Position numbers and translations under genes: made by a program. This document shows positions 31,831-40,886 of a stretch of 64,000 bases of DNA, one piece after another. Under the pieces are notes generated by a model. That model was not told the DNA's origin, did no database searches, and saw nothing but the letters and a program-made list of their open reading frames with translations. Positions within the stretch are counted from its first letter, which is position 1; every line of letters begins with the position of its first letter. Source of the stretch: Mageeibacillus sp. UBA4314 (lineage in GTDB: Bacteria > Bacillota > Clostridia > Saccharofermentanales > Saccharofermentanaceae); assembly GCA_002394605.1 (NCBI GenBank), contig DGUI01000011.1:73504-137503 (forward strand), written 5' to 3'.

Positions 31831-31935
31831 ATAAGTCTCCTCCGCAAATTTTCAGATATATTGTATATTACCACTAATATATTAAATATATAAAGTGATA
31901 TAATACTTTTCGAACATATTATACAGGAGAACATT

Positions 31936-33390
31936 ATGAAGATACGAACAAGATTTGCTCCAAGTCCTACCGGCTTCATGCATGTAGGCAATCTCAGGAC
32001 GGCTCTTTATGAATATCTCATCGCCAAGCACGAAGGCGGTGATTTCGTATTGAGGATCGAGGATACAGATCAGGACAGGTATGTTGAAGGAGCGACGGAT
32101 GTTATCTACAACACTTTGAAGCTCGCAGGCCTTAAGCATGATGAGGGGCCGGATATCGGAGGAGACTTTGGTCCCTACGTTCAGAGCGAGAGATTATCAC
32201 TTTACAAGCCTTATGCCGAACAGCTTGTCGCAAGCGGTCACGCATATTACTGCTTCTGCACCAAGGAAAGGCTCGAGCAACTCCACGAGAGCGGTGCTGT
32301 CGGATATGACAGGCACTGCAGGGATCTGTCCGCAGAAGAGATCGAGGCTGATCTCAAGGCAGGTCTCCCCTACGTTATCAGACAGAAGATGCCTCTTACG
32401 GGCGAGACGACATATAATGACCTTGTTTATGGCGATATCACGGTCCCCAACGAGGATCTTGACGATCAGATCCTTCTCAAGGCTGACGGATTCCCCACAT
32501 ATAATTTCGCTAACGTCATCGATGACCACACGATGGGCATCACACATGTTGTAAGAGGAAGCGAATACCTCTCCTCCACGCCTAAGTATAATGAGCTGTA
32601 CAGGGCTTTCGGATGGGATATCCCCACATATATCCACCTGCCTCTCATCATGGGCAAGACCGTTAATGAGGATGGCACTGAGACAATATCCAAGCTCTCC
32701 AAGCGCCATGGTTCGACAGGTTTCATGGATCTTGTGAATGAAGGATTCCTCCCTGAAGCTGTCATCAACTACATCGCGCTCCTCGGCTGGGCACCTTCTG
32801 ACAACAGGGAGATCTTCTCTCTTGAGGAGCTTACGAAGGTATTTGACATCAACGGCATCTCCAAGTCACCCAGCGTATTTGACTACGATAAGCTCGAGTG
32901 GGTCAATGCAGAGCATATCAAGGCAATGGATCTTGAGACATTTACCGCACATGCCAAGCCCTACTACGACATGTACGGCATCACGGCTGATAAGTATCAG
33001 CTGCTCGATGAGATCTTGAAGCCCAGGATCACGAGATTTACGCAGCTTGAGGAGAAGCTGTCATTCCTTGGTAACCTTAATGATTATGAACCGGCTCTCT
33101 TTGAACATAAGAAGAGTAAATCAACAATAGAGAGTTCTAAGAATATGCTCGAAGCTGCGATCTCCATCCTTGATAAGGTTGAATGGACAAGAGAGGGCAT
33201 TACTGATGCACTTATGCAGTTTGCCCAGAGCAACGAGATCAAGAATTCAGTGATAATGTGGCCCGTCAGGATCGCAGCGGCAGGCGTTGCAGTAACTCCG
33301 GGCGGATGTGCGGAAGTACTCATGCTCCTCGGCAAGGATGAGTCAATGCGCAGGATCAAGATCGGTTATGACAAGATAAAGGAGCTGTAA
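31936..33390 (+). CDS. gltX: Glutamyl-tRNA synthetase
   Basis: GltX charges tRNA with glutamate. The 484-residue length is normal. Class I motifs are RFAPSPTGFMHVGNLRTAL (HIGH equivalent, about 5-23), RIEDTDQDR and the KMSKS equivalent ISKLSKRHGS (about 252-261), followed by the anticodon-binding domain. AGGAG precedes the ATG by 7 nt. A TATAAT at 31899-31904 is a likely -10 box. glnS follows 4 bases after the stop, so a single transcript makes both. With a GlnRS present, this GltX need not mischarge tRNA-Gln, though that cannot be read from sequence. Confidence 0.96.
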   Translation: MKIRTRFAPSPTGFMHVGNLRTALYEYLIAKHEGGDFVLRIEDTDQDRYVEGATDVIYNTLKLAGLKHDEGPDIGGDFGPYVQSERLSLYKPYAEQLVASGHAYYCFCTKERLEQLHESGAVGYDRHCRDLSAEEIEADLKAGLPYVIRQKMPLTGETTYNDLVYGDITVPNEDLDDQILLKADGFPTYNFANVIDDHTMGITHVVRGSEYLSSTPKYNELYRAFGWDIPTYIHLPLIMGKTVNEDGTETISKLSKRHGSTGFMDLVNEGFLPEAVINYIALLGWAPSDNREIFSLEELTKVFDINGISKSPSVFDYDKLEWVNAEHIKAMDLETFTAHAKPYYDMYGITADKYQLLDEILKPRITRFTQLEEKLSFLGNLNDYEPALFEHKKSKSTIESSKNMLEAAISILDKVEWTREGITDALMQFAQSNEIKNSVIMWPVRIAAAGVAVTPGGCAEVLMLLGKDESMRRIKIGYDKIKEL

Positions 33391-33394
33391 GAAC

Positions 33395-35059
33395 ATGGCA
33401 GACGGCAAGAATTTTATTGAAGATATCATCGAAGAGGAGATCAGCGAAGGCGGAAGATGCTACGGTAAGGCCGTACATACGAGATTCCCTCCCGAGCCTA
33501 ACGGCTATCTCCACATCGGACACGCCAAGGCGCTCGAGATTGATTTCGGAATGGCAGAGAAGTACGGCGGTCTGTGCAATCTCCGAATGGATGATACCAA
33601 CCCCACAAAGGAAGACGAGGAATTCGTTGATGCGATCAAGGAAGACATCAAGTGGCTCGGTCACAACTGGGACGACAGGTTCTTCTATGCATCTGATTAT
33701 TTCGACAAGATGTATGAATATGCAATAGAGCTCATCAAGAAAGGGCTTGCTTATGTCTGTGAGCTCACTCCTGAGCAGATGAAGGAGATGAGAGGCGATA
33801 CGCAGACTCCTGCACAAAGTCCCTACCGCGACAGACCCATTGAAGAGAGCCTTGATCTCTTCCGGAGGATGCGCGACGGAGAGTTCGAGGACGGCAAGAT
33901 GACGCTCCGCGCCAAGATCGATCTCGCATCCGGCAATTTCAACATGAGGGACCCGGTAATCTACAGGATCAACCGTCTTCCCCACCACCGTCAGGGCACA
34001 AAGTGGGTCATCTATCCCATGTATGACTTCGCTCACCCGATCGAGGATGCATTAGAGGGCATTACGCATTCCCTCTGCTCCCTTGAATTCGAGGCTCACA
34101 GGCCTCTGTACGACTGGGTCGTCAATAATATTTCCATAGAGTGCAAGCCCCGTCAGATCGAGTTCGCAAGACTTGGCATTACCAACACCGTATTGAGCAA
34201 GAGGAAGCTTAGAAACCTCATCGAGAACGGTTATGTAACAGGTTGGGACGATCCCAGGATGCCTACCCTCTGCGGTCTGAGACGCCGCGGCTATACACCT
34301 GCTGCGATCCGTGCATTCCACGAGAGGAACGGCGTATCCAAGGTTAATTCACTCGTTGACTTTGCTTTCCTCGAGTATTGCCTCAGAGAAGACCTTAACA
34401 AGACTGCTAAGCGTGCAATGGCAGTCTTAGATCCCGTAAAGCTGATCATCGACAATTATCCGGATGGTCAGACTGAGGAGTTCACTGTCGAGAATAACCC
34501 TGAGAACCCCGATGACGGTGTAAGGACCGTAAGCTTTTCCAAGGAACTCTGGATTGAGAGAGAAGACTTTATGGAAGTACCTGCAAAGAAATACTTCCGT
34601 CTCTTCCCCGGCAACGAGGTGCGCCTCAAGTCCGCTTACATCGTTAAGTGCGTAGGCTGTGACAAGGATGCAGACGGAAATGTAACAGCCGTTCACTGCG
34701 AGTTGGACAAGGACAGCCGCGGAGGCAATCCTGCAGACGGCCGTAAGATCAAGTCAACTATCCACTGGGTTGATTCGAAGACCGCGATCGATGCCGAGAT
34801 CAGGCTTTACGATAAGCTGTTTACAACAGAGCAGCCTGATCTTGCTGACTGCAACTACCTTGACTTTATCAATCCGGAATCACTCACTGTAATCACAGGA
34901 GCGAAGGTCGAGAAGTCACTGGAGAGCACACAGCCTGCTGACAGGTTCCAGTTCCTTAGAGTCGGTTATTTCTGTGCAGACAACAAGGATTCCAAACCCG
35001 GTCATCTCGTGTTCAACAGAGCCGTCTCACTTAAGGACAGCTACAAGCCTGAGAACTGA
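33395..35059 (+). CDS. glnS: Glutaminyl-tRNA synthetase
   Basis: GlnRS charges tRNA-Gln directly. The 554 residues include the HIGH region TRFPPEPNGYLHIGHAKAL (about 28-46), LRMDDTNPTKED, the YDFAHPIEDALEGITHSLCS segment (in two parts FAHPIEDA and ITHSLCS) and the KMSKS equivalent VLSKRKL (about 268-274). Two beta-barrel anticodon domains make the rest. Most Firmicutes instead use GatCAB amidation, so GlnRS is a less common acquisition in this phylum, found in some Clostridia. Codon use looks like the neighbours. Translationally close to gltX. Confidence 0.95.
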   Translation: MADGKNFIEDIIEEEISEGGRCYGKAVHTRFPPEPNGYLHIGHAKALEIDFGMAEKYGGLCNLRMDDTNPTKEDEEFVDAIKEDIKWLGHNWDDRFFYASDYFDKMYEYAIELIKKGLAYVCELTPEQMKEMRGDTQTPAQSPYRDRPIEESLDLFRRMRDGEFEDGKMTLRAKIDLASGNFNMRDPVIYRINRLPHHRQGTKWVIYPMYDFAHPIEDALEGITHSLCSLEFEAHRPLYDWVVNNISIECKPRQIEFARLGITNTVLSKRKLRNLIENGYVTGWDDPRMPTLCGLRRRGYTPAAIRAFHERNGVSKVNSLVDFAFLEYCLREDLNKTAKRAMAVLDPVKLIIDNYPDGQTEEFTVENNPENPDDGVRTVSFSKELWIEREDFMEVPAKKYFRLFPGNEVRLKSAYIVKCVGCDKDADGNVTAVHCELDKDSRGGNPADGRKIKSTIHWVDSKTAIDAEIRLYDKLFTTEQPDLADCNYLDFINPESLTVITGAKVEKSLESTQPADRFQFLRVGYFCADNKDSKPGHLVFNRAVSLKDSYKPEN

Positions 35060-35104
35060 TCAAGTGATATAATCTAAGTAAGGATTACAAGGAGGTACAT
35101 TACC

Positions 35105-35527
35105 ATGTTTGAATTTGAGAAGCTTTGTCACAAGTATGAGAATATGTCATACGAGGAGAGACGTGATGAACTCGCTGCCCTTTCCAAGTCGATCATTCCG
35201 GCACTCATGCTCCTCCCTAACGGATTCGAGGCTTTCAAGATCCTTGTAAGGGCTGCATGTGCAGCTGACGGGGAACTTCAGGGCGCCGAGTACACTCTCG
35301 TTGCTTCTGCCACAGGCCTCGACATCGGATACGAGAATGCGGAACAGCTCGTTAAGAACACTGATACAAAGGCTTTAAGAGAACTTGCTGATGTGATCGT
35401 CGACGTATTCGGCAACATGAGCCTTGATATTAAGGCTGATCTTGTATCGTTTATGCTCTGCATCGTCTCTGCTGATAACCGTATCACGCTCAAAGAGAGC
35501 ATGTTCATCCAGAAGCTCATCAAGTAA
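35105..35527 (+). CDS. TerB-like helical protein
   Basis: This 140-residue, mostly helical protein resembles the TerB/tellurite-resistance fold. It has the alternating pattern RAACAADGELQGAEYTLV (about 48-65) and CIVSADNRITLKESMFI (about 119-135), where acidic Asp-Gly or Asp-x-x-Ile loops precede a helix, as in TerB metal-binding sites. A GGAGG ribosome site lies 8 nt upstream. Family assignment is moderate and no function should be read into 'tellurite'. A membrane protein gene follows after 10 bases. Confidence 0.65.
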   Translation: MFEFEKLCHKYENMSYEERRDELAALSKSIIPALMLLPNGFEAFKILVRAACAADGELQGAEYTLVASATGLDIGYENAEQLVKNTDTKALRELADVIVDVFGNMSLDIKADLVSFMLCIVSADNRITLKESMFIQKLIK

Positions 35528-35537
35528 GGTACGGCAA

Positions 35538-35924
35538 GTGGTAGTCTATTACAGATATTATCAGTATTCCCGGCTTGCTACACTTGTATCGGTAACTTCA
35601 TCTGCTCTGGCTTTCTCATCAGCATTCATCGGTGCCATTTTGACCGCCGGATTCTTTAAGGACTACAATGTTGTCTATATTGTTTCCGGGATCGGGCTCC
35701 TTGCTCTGGCAGCTTTTCTGTACTTCTATTGCTCAAAAGTACTTTCTGCCAAGATCAACGCCAAGGCGGCACACAAGAACATCAGAACTAAGGTTGGTTA
35801 TACTCTTATCTACTGCAGAGAACATCCTGAGGAATATGATGAACTTGCAAAGGTGAATCCCGCTTTCGGTGAGAGATACATACTTACTGATGAAGGCAAG
35901 ATCGTGAAGAGGAAAGCTGAATAA
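35538..35924 (+). CDS. Small two-helix membrane protein, function unknown
   Basis: This 128-residue protein starts with GTG (AAGGT site upstream). A longer frame starting at 35424 overlaps the TerB-like gene and is serine-rich out-of-frame sequence, so was set aside. Two hydrophobic helices (about 15-37 and 43-64) precede a basic/acidic cytoplasmic tail (KINAKAAHKNIRTKVGYTL). I do not recognise a family. It probably forms an operon with the TerB-like gene. Confidence 0.65.
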   Translation: MVVYYRYYQYSRLATLVSVTSSALAFSSAFIGAILTAGFFKDYNVVYIVSGIGLLALAAFLYFYCSKVLSAKINAKAAHKNIRTKVGYTLIYCREHPEEYDELAKVNPAFGERYILTDEGKIVKRKAE

Positions 35925-35934
35925 TAAAGATCGC

Positions 35935-35966
35935 AAGAGGCTGCAGCTGCAGCCTCTTATTTTATC
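35935..35966. terminator. Bidirectional palindromic terminator
   Basis: A perfect 24-base palindrome (35935-35958, arm AAGAGGCTGCAG) is followed by ATTTTATC on the plus strand. It lies between the convergent small membrane protein gene and the zincin-like gene. Confidence 0.85.
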
Positions 35967-36594
35967 TTACAAAACACACCAGTCCGATCGCTGTCGGATG
36001 ATCAAGGAACAATACATCTTTCTTCCTCGGCATTTTCTTCATGATCAAGCAAAGTATAAAAAGATCTCCGCCCGCACAGATGATCATCAGTGCAGCATAC
36101 ATCATGATCAGGGAATTTCCGGTAATTATCGCTATGACCGCGGGTACAACACCAAGAACAATGCACGGCATCAGGAGTCCTGCGACATAATGTGCCGGCT
36201 TAAGCGCTTCCTTGCAGGAACAGTAAGGAGTTAAAGCCTGCCATATAACCCCGAAAGCAACACTCTTAAAGTGATGAGGCGCAAAGATCCCCCATGTAAA
36301 TCCATGGATCAGCTCATGAATGACGATACTTACAAGGAAAATGAAGAGACACAGGATAAACACAGCCGGGTGATCAGGCTCATCCCTCCTGAACCAGCCG
36401 TTCAGAAGTGTGAAAGGAATGATGAACGGAAGCGCAAAAAGGAAGCCTATGACGGTTCCCAGGATATTGCCCATCGCAGCAGTTGTCGTGAGTTCAAGTT
36501 CAGAATATCCTTCTTCGCTGAGCTTCGACGACACTTCCGCAAAGAGCTTGGAGCGCCTCTCCTCATCTTTTGACAGTCTGCGTTCTTCTGCCAC
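35962..36594 (-). CDS. DUF3267-type putative zincin membrane protein
   Basis: This 210-residue membrane protein has an HELIHGF motif (about 89-95, HExxH-like, in a helix), four or five hydrophobic helices and a late LDHPTAIG motif (about 197-204). The pattern fits the DUF3267 family, thought to be integral-membrane metalloproteases with His-Glu-x-x-His and a distant Asp. The N-terminal 45 residues are highly charged. The GTG start follows GGGGGG. No substrate is known. It ends at the shared palindrome and starts 12 bases after upp. Confidence 0.8.
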   Translation of the reverse strand: MAEERRLSKDEERRSKLFAEVSSKLSEEGYSELELTTTAAMGNILGTVIGFLFALPFIIPFTLLNGWFRRDEPDHPAVFILCLFIFLVSIVIHELIHGFTWGIFAPHHFKSVAFGVIWQALTPYCSCKEALKPAHYVAGLLMPCIVLGVVPAVIAIITGNSLIMMYAALMIICAGGDLFILCLIMKKMPRKKDVLFLDHPTAIGLVCFVR

Positions 36595-36605
36595 TTACAA
36601 CCCCC

Positions 36606-37265
36606 TCACTGCGGCTTATAACTAACCGTTCCGCAGACCCTGTCGCCTGCATCGCCGGGACCGTCGATGATATAGCCGTTCTGATTGAGAGGTATCGTGG
36701 AATGATATGCCGCGTAGATAGGTACATCAGGATGATGTGATGCCAGGAGTTCTATTGCCTGATCACTTGCAAACAGGCACATGAACTTGATCTTCTTGCA
36801 GCCGGCTTCCTTGAGGAGCTTGATCGCTGAATCAGCGCTGACACCAGTGGCAAATGCGGGATCGACAACAATAACTTCGCCCTGTGCCACGTCAACAGGC
36901 ATCTTGAAATAATACTGGATGGGCTTTAATGTCTTCTCATCGCGGTAGATACCGACATGACCGACTTTTGCCGTAGGAAGAAGGCTTCTTAAGCCGTCTA
37001 CCATTCCAAGACCTGCCCTTAATATGGGAACGATCGTAAAATCTTCTGCGAGAACGGGTGACTGGAACTTGGACAGAGGCGCCTGCACATCGACCATCTT
37101 AACGGGAAGGTCCTTGAGAACCTCATACCCCATCAGCATCGTGATCTCCGATACGATCTCACAGAACTCCTTGGAACCTGTGTTGATGTCACAAAGGTGC
37201 GTGATCTTGTGTCTGATGAGCGGATGATCAAAAACCGTTACATTCTCCATATACTTGCTGTCCAT
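36606..37265 (-). CDS. upp: Uracil phosphoribosyltransferase
   Basis: Upp joins uracil with PRPP to make UMP. The 219-residue protein starts at the ATG at 37265 with an AGAGG site; a longer frame to 37331 has none. Motifs are TVFDHPLIRHKITHL near the start, PILRAGLGMVDG (about 84-95), the PRPP loop VVDPAFATGVSA (about 132-143, with Val where Upp usually has Gly) and the uracil-binding GYIIDGPGDAGDRVCGT at the end. It is divergent from tudS with overlapping -10 boxes. Confidence 0.92.
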   Translation of the reverse strand: MDSKYMENVTVFDHPLIRHKITHLCDINTGSKEFCEIVSEITMLMGYEVLKDLPVKMVDVQAPLSKFQSPVLAEDFTIVPILRAGLGMVDGLRSLLPTAKVGHVGIYRDEKTLKPIQYYFKMPVDVAQGEVIVVDPAFATGVSADSAIKLLKEAGCKKIKFMCLFASDQAIELLASHHPDVPIYAAYHSTIPLNQNGYIIDGPGDAGDRVCGTVSYKPQ

Positions 37266-37291
37266 GGTATCACCTCTTCCGTCGAGAATAT

Positions 37292-37321
37292 TTGCAAAAT
37301 GCATTCCACTAAAATTATAAT
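37292..37321. promoter_or_regulatory. Overlapping divergent promoters of upp and tudS
   Basis: On the plus strand TTGCAA (37292-37297) and TATAAT (37316-37321) are 18 bases apart, reading toward tudS. On the minus strand TATAAT (37319-37314) overlaps it, reading toward upp. The two polymerases could not bind at once, so expression may be linked. Confidence 0.5.
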
Positions 37322-37358
37322 ATAAAATCATGATTTATGAACAGGACGGTGGTTCAAA

Positions 37359-37790
37359 ATGTCAAAGATTCTCATAAGCGCATGTCTTCTCGGAATGTGC
37401 TGCCGATATGACGGCAAGTCCTGTGAGTATCAGAAGATATCAGAGCTCGTGGACAGATATGAGCTTATCCCCGTCTGCCCCGAGCAGCTTGGCGGCCTCC
37501 CTACTCCCAGGACACCCTCTGAGCGCATTGGGGATAAAGTCATCATGAAGGATGGCACTGACGTCACAAGGCAGTACAACAGGGGTGCCGAAGAAACGCT
37601 CCGTCTGGCAAAACTTTTTGATATAAGAACGGCCATTCTCAAGTCCAAGAGTCCTTCGTGCGGCAAGGGGCTGATCCATGACGGCACTTTCGAAGGCGGT
37701 ATGACAGAAGGCAACGGAGTAACTGCCGATCTTCTGATGAGGAACGGCATTAAGGTCTATACCGAAGAGGAGCTTGACTTACTTCCCTAA
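37359..37790 (+). CDS. tudS: TudS-family (DUF523) thiouracil desulfurase
   Basis: The DUF523 family includes TudS, which uses a [4Fe-4S] cluster held by three cysteines to take sulfur off 2-thiouracil. This 143-residue protein keeps one Cys in each expected place: SACLLG (Cys9), VCPEQ (about Cys40) and SPSCGKG (about Cys101). It also has GLPTPR and the IKSK-like ILKSKSPS. Divergence from upp, whose product converts uracil to UMP, fits a role in thiouracil salvage. The start has an AGGAC-type weak site. Some family members have other roles, so the substrate is inferred. Confidence 0.85.
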   Translation: MSKILISACLLGMCCRYDGKSCEYQKISELVDRYELIPVCPEQLGGLPTPRTPSERIGDKVIMKDGTDVTRQYNRGAEETLRLAKLFDIRTAILKSKSPSCGKGLIHDGTFEGGMTEGNGVTADLLMRNGIKVYTEEELDLLP

Positions 37791-38381
37791 CCTTCTCTTG
37801 AGCACGTCCTCTGCGGCAACAGAATAGCCGAAGAATCCGATCTTCTCACCAAGCAGATAATATTCACCGTGGCTGTATGCGACGAGTTTTGCCTTGTCAA
37901 GGCAGAGCTTGTTGTTCTCATCAAGAAGATAGGAATCAGCCGTTATGCCCGTGATCTTGGCAACATACATATCATGTGATCCGAGTTCAGTCTTGCTTAC
38001 TACCTTACATGATATGTTTACGGGTGATTCCTTGACCGCAACGGCATATTCCAGACCGGATGCGGGACACTTTGTAAGACCGCAGTCAGAGAACTTATCA
38101 GTCTCCCTTCCTGACTTGACACCGCAGTAATCACAAGGCTTGGCAAGAGACTTATTCACGAGGTTGATGACAAACTCGCCTGTCTCTTCCACATAATCGT
38201 GTGTCAGCCTCGACTTGCGGAGCGAGATCGATACCATGGGCGGCTCTGAATTGACCGTTCCTGCCCAGGCTACCGTACATATGTCAGAATCACCTGCCTT
38301 GTTGGATGAAGAGATCATCACTACCGGGACGGGATTTAAGAGTGTAGATATACCAATGTCTGTCTTGTCATGCTTTGCCAT
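37779..38381 (-). CDS. Flavin reductase-like FMN-binding protein
   Basis: This 200-residue protein belongs to the flavin reductase-like domain family (FMN-binding split barrel). Typical signs are PVVMISS, DICTVAWAGTVNSEPPMVSISL (in parts TVAWAGTVNS and PPMVSISLR) and FVINLVNKSLA. Clostridial members act as flavoredoxins or FMN reductases. AAGGAG precedes the ATG. The 3' end overlaps convergent tudS by 12 bases. Whether it has a role with tudS is unknown, but TudS would need an electron donor. Confidence 0.88.
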   Translation of the reverse strand: MAKHDKTDIGISTLLNPVPVVMISSSNKAGDSDICTVAWAGTVNSEPPMVSISLRKSRLTHDYVEETGEFVINLVNKSLAKPCDYCGVKSGRETDKFSDCGLTKCPASGLEYAVAVKESPVNISCKVVSKTELGSHDMYVAKITGITADSYLLDENNKLCLDKAKLVAYSHGEYYLLGEKIGFFGYSVAAEDVLKRRLGK

Positions 38382-38396
38382 AATAAACTCCTTATA

Positions 38397-39458
38397 TCAA
38401 ACAATTGCCGTTACATACGAGAACGCTTCGAAAGTAAGCAGATAGTCCTGCACTTCCACGCCGGCCGAAAAGCCTGCGAGCTTGCCGTCCTTACCGATGA
38501 CCCTGTGGCATGGGATCACGAGCATCAGGGGATTCTCAGAGCAGGCGTTGCCGACAGCTCTCGTGAGGTTCTTAGCCTTCCTGCTGTCGCCGCCGGATAT
38601 CTCTATCGCGATATCCTCATAGCTCTTGGTACTGCCATATCTGATCTCGGTGACCGCTTTCCAGACCTTCTGCTGGAAATCAGTACCATAGGGCATCCTG
38701 AGATTAAGATCGAACGAAGAAGATGTCTTCTTGAAGTATTTCTTGACCTGGATGTAGGCTCTGGAGACCTCTTCGGGAAGGAGCTCGATCTCATCCTCAT
38801 CCAGCGAATAGATCCCGTCGGTATTATCGAGAAAGCATCCTTTATTATCGACCAGTTTCAGCTGTCTTGCAACATTAAGGACAAAACCTTCCTCGGCCTT
38901 TGCACCATACTGATAGAGCCTTATGCCATCTATATAATCAGTCCCGCCCTTGATAACGGCGACACCTGCTTCGAACGGAACAAAGCAGGCATTGTAACGC
39001 CTGTAATCTGCTGACAGGAGGCGGAAGAGACCGGCATCTTCATATCTGCCGTCATTCTCTATCTCATCAGCAAGGACGGATTCCTGGACAAATCCCAGTT
39101 CCATGCAGTGTTCCTCAAGGTACATATTGCCGGAAGATATCGTAACGGTGATCTTGTGATACGCTTTCGTGATGAGGCAGTATTCAGCTGTCTTGTCGAG
39201 AAGTTCAAAAGTCAGTTCATCGCTTAAGATCTCTTCGATGACAAAGTTCAGGTGCACCCTGCAGTTCTTGCGGTCAAGCAGATGGATCTTGATCATCGCT
39301 ATCGGAACATCGTCGTCGTATGCAACCATGACATCTATCTGCGGGAAAGAGATAAAGGACCTTATCTCATCTTCGATCGTGCTCAGCGAACCGGTCAGCA
39401 GAGCATAGGACCTTAAGATCTTTGCATCACTGATCTTGATCCTCTCAAGTCTGACCAT
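38397..39458 (-). CDS. GNAT-like domain fused to O6-alkylguanine-DNA alkyltransferase (Ogt)
   Basis: This is a 353-residue two-part protein. The N-terminal ~155 residues have GNAT acetyltransferase-like order: ISDAKILRSYALL, VAYDDDVPIAMIKI and HCMELGFVQES. A middle segment (about 160-255) is unlike known domains. The C-terminal ~90 residues are the Ogt/MGMT domain: FQQKVWKAVTEIRYGSTKSY, RAVGNACSENP and the active-site IPCHRVIG (Cys about 327). Ogt repairs alkylated guanine or thymine by transfer to Cys. The start is the ATG at 39458 after GGAGG; it overlaps the upstream lipoprotein gene by 14 bases. The N-terminal function is unknown. Confidence 0.82.
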   Translation of the reverse strand: MVRLERIKISDAKILRSYALLTGSLSTIEDEIRSFISFPQIDVMVAYDDDVPIAMIKIHLLDRKNCRVHLNFVIEEILSDELTFELLDKTAEYCLITKAYHKITVTISSGNMYLEEHCMELGFVQESVLADEIENDGRYEDAGLFRLLSADYRRYNACFVPFEAGVAVIKGGTDYIDGIRLYQYGAKAEEGFVLNVARQLKLVDNKGCFLDNTDGIYSLDEDEIELLPEEVSRAYIQVKKYFKKTSSSFDLNLRMPYGTDFQQKVWKAVTEIRYGSTKSYEDIAIEISGGDSRKAKNLTRAVGNACSENPLMLVIPCHRVIGKDGKLAGFSAGVEVQDYLLTFEAFSYVTAIV

Positions 39459-40815
39459 AACAAGCCTCCGGATCAAAATCACCGCCGCTATACCCGGACA
39501 GATAATCAGCAACCGTAGAATAGAGCTTATCTGTCGTAGGCGGGCAATAGACCGCGTTATCAAGAGTCTGGTAATAGAATGTCGCAGCCTGGCCGAACAG
39601 AGGATCAGTAGTGATATAGTTCCAGACTTCTGATGACTTGATGCCGGGCAGGAAGCCGGTGTGGTGCTCCAGCCGTTCAGTCAACATCCTTGCATCAGGG
39701 TCAAGAGCCATGAATGAAGCGAATCTGACGGCAAACTCCTTCTCCTCGGATGAACTGTTTACACAGAGCGAATAGAGCGTAGCCATCGGGACTACACTGT
39801 GTGAAGGATCGGCCATGGGCAGCGATACGAGATAGATGCCTGCAGGATAATAGTTGTTCCAGTTCTCAATCTCGGACGATGACGCCAGCCACATGCCCGC
39901 ATAACGTGAAAATACGGGGTTAGAGCCTTCCTGTGTGGTATTCCTCGTCAGACCTTCCTTGTAAAGCCTTCCGATATAATCCAGAGACAACTGGACAAGG
40001 CCAATGGTATGATCACGGTCATACCTGTATTCCTCGTTCATCATGAATGAACATCTCATGTCGGATGTAAAAGCCGATGTGACATACGGTATCATGTCAT
40101 TGCCTGATGACAGCGGAATAACCTCATATTCCTTATCGATCTCTTCGAGATACTTCCTGAACTGCTCCCTGTCATACTTAAAAGCTAGTTTGCCCGATCC
40201 GGGGATATACTCGGAATTACCTACCATCAACATGACTGATGAATAATAAGGTATCCCGTAGAGAAGACCCTTATCAGTATTCTGGTCAACTGCGCCGACA
40301 TAAACGCGGTCAGCCGACAGGAGAGATTCATCGGAGATATAATTGTTGAGCGGATCGATGAGCGAACGGCTCTTCATCTCAGAGAGCTGTGATGTGAGGA
40401 AGATGTCAGGTGCATTGTTATCCTTATTCCACTGAGTGATATTGTCAACTGAAGCGCCTTCAACAGGTGTCAGGACTGATCTCACGATAAAATCCGGGTC
40501 TACCCCGTCAAGAAAATCAAGATCTACCGTATCCCCTTTCCTGTCTCCGAGAAGGTCGTGACTCTTGCAGTAATAGAGCTTGGCAAGGTACTTGATGGTA
40601 TTATCGGAATAAGGCGAAGCAACTGTTATCCGGGCAACGTTGCTCTCGGGAAAATCAGGATCAGGCCGCGTCGTGCCTTCTGAAGACACAGCTGACGTAT
40701 CTTCAGGGAATACCACGTCAGGGAATTCATCTTCACCCTTGCGGCAGCCGGCAAATGAGCCAAGGAGCATCACAGCCGACAAAACTATGGCAGACAGTCT
40801 ATATACAGATCTCAA
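39445..40815 (-). CDS. Orphan extracellular solute-binding lipoprotein
   Basis: This 456-residue lipoprotein (signal AIVLSAVMLLGSFAGC) resembles family 1 ABC-transporter solute-binding proteins: GIPYYSSVMLMVGN, NPVFSRYAGMWLASSSEIENW, and a late block on AVRFASFMA. It should bind a sugar or peptide-like ligand outside the cell, but no permease or ATPase gene is near. The start is TTG with an AAAGG site about 10 nt upstream; no ATG lies close enough. It overlaps the GNAT-Ogt gene at its 3' end, so the two are probably cotranscribed. Substrate unknown. Confidence 0.75.
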   Translation of the reverse strand: MRSVYRLSAIVLSAVMLLGSFAGCRKGEDEFPDVVFPEDTSAVSSEGTTRPDPDFPESNVARITVASPYSDNTIKYLAKLYYCKSHDLLGDRKGDTVDLDFLDGVDPDFIVRSVLTPVEGASVDNITQWNKDNNAPDIFLTSQLSEMKSRSLIDPLNNYISDESLLSADRVYVGAVDQNTDKGLLYGIPYYSSVMLMVGNSEYIPGSGKLAFKYDREQFRKYLEEIDKEYEVIPLSSGNDMIPYVTSAFTSDMRCSFMMNEEYRYDRDHTIGLVQLSLDYIGRLYKEGLTRNTTQEGSNPVFSRYAGMWLASSSEIENWNNYYPAGIYLVSLPMADPSHSVVPMATLYSLCVNSSSEEKEFAVRFASFMALDPDARMLTERLEHHTGFLPGIKSSEVWNYITTDPLFGQAATFYYQTLDNAVYCPPTTDKLYSTVADYLSGYSGGDFDPEACYGQT

Positions 40816-40886
40816 TACGCTACGGCCTTTCGATTTGATGTTTAGATTATATCATTCTTGATAATAATCACATAAAACATCTTTGC

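Noticed and set aside
33356..34036. 226-codon reverse frame over the gltX-glnS junction
   Set aside because: Overlaps two certain genes; composition reflects their codons only.
35424..35537. Upstream extension of the small membrane protein gene
   Set aside because: Overlaps the TerB-like gene and reads as serine-rich out-of-frame sequence; the GTG at 35538 fits better.
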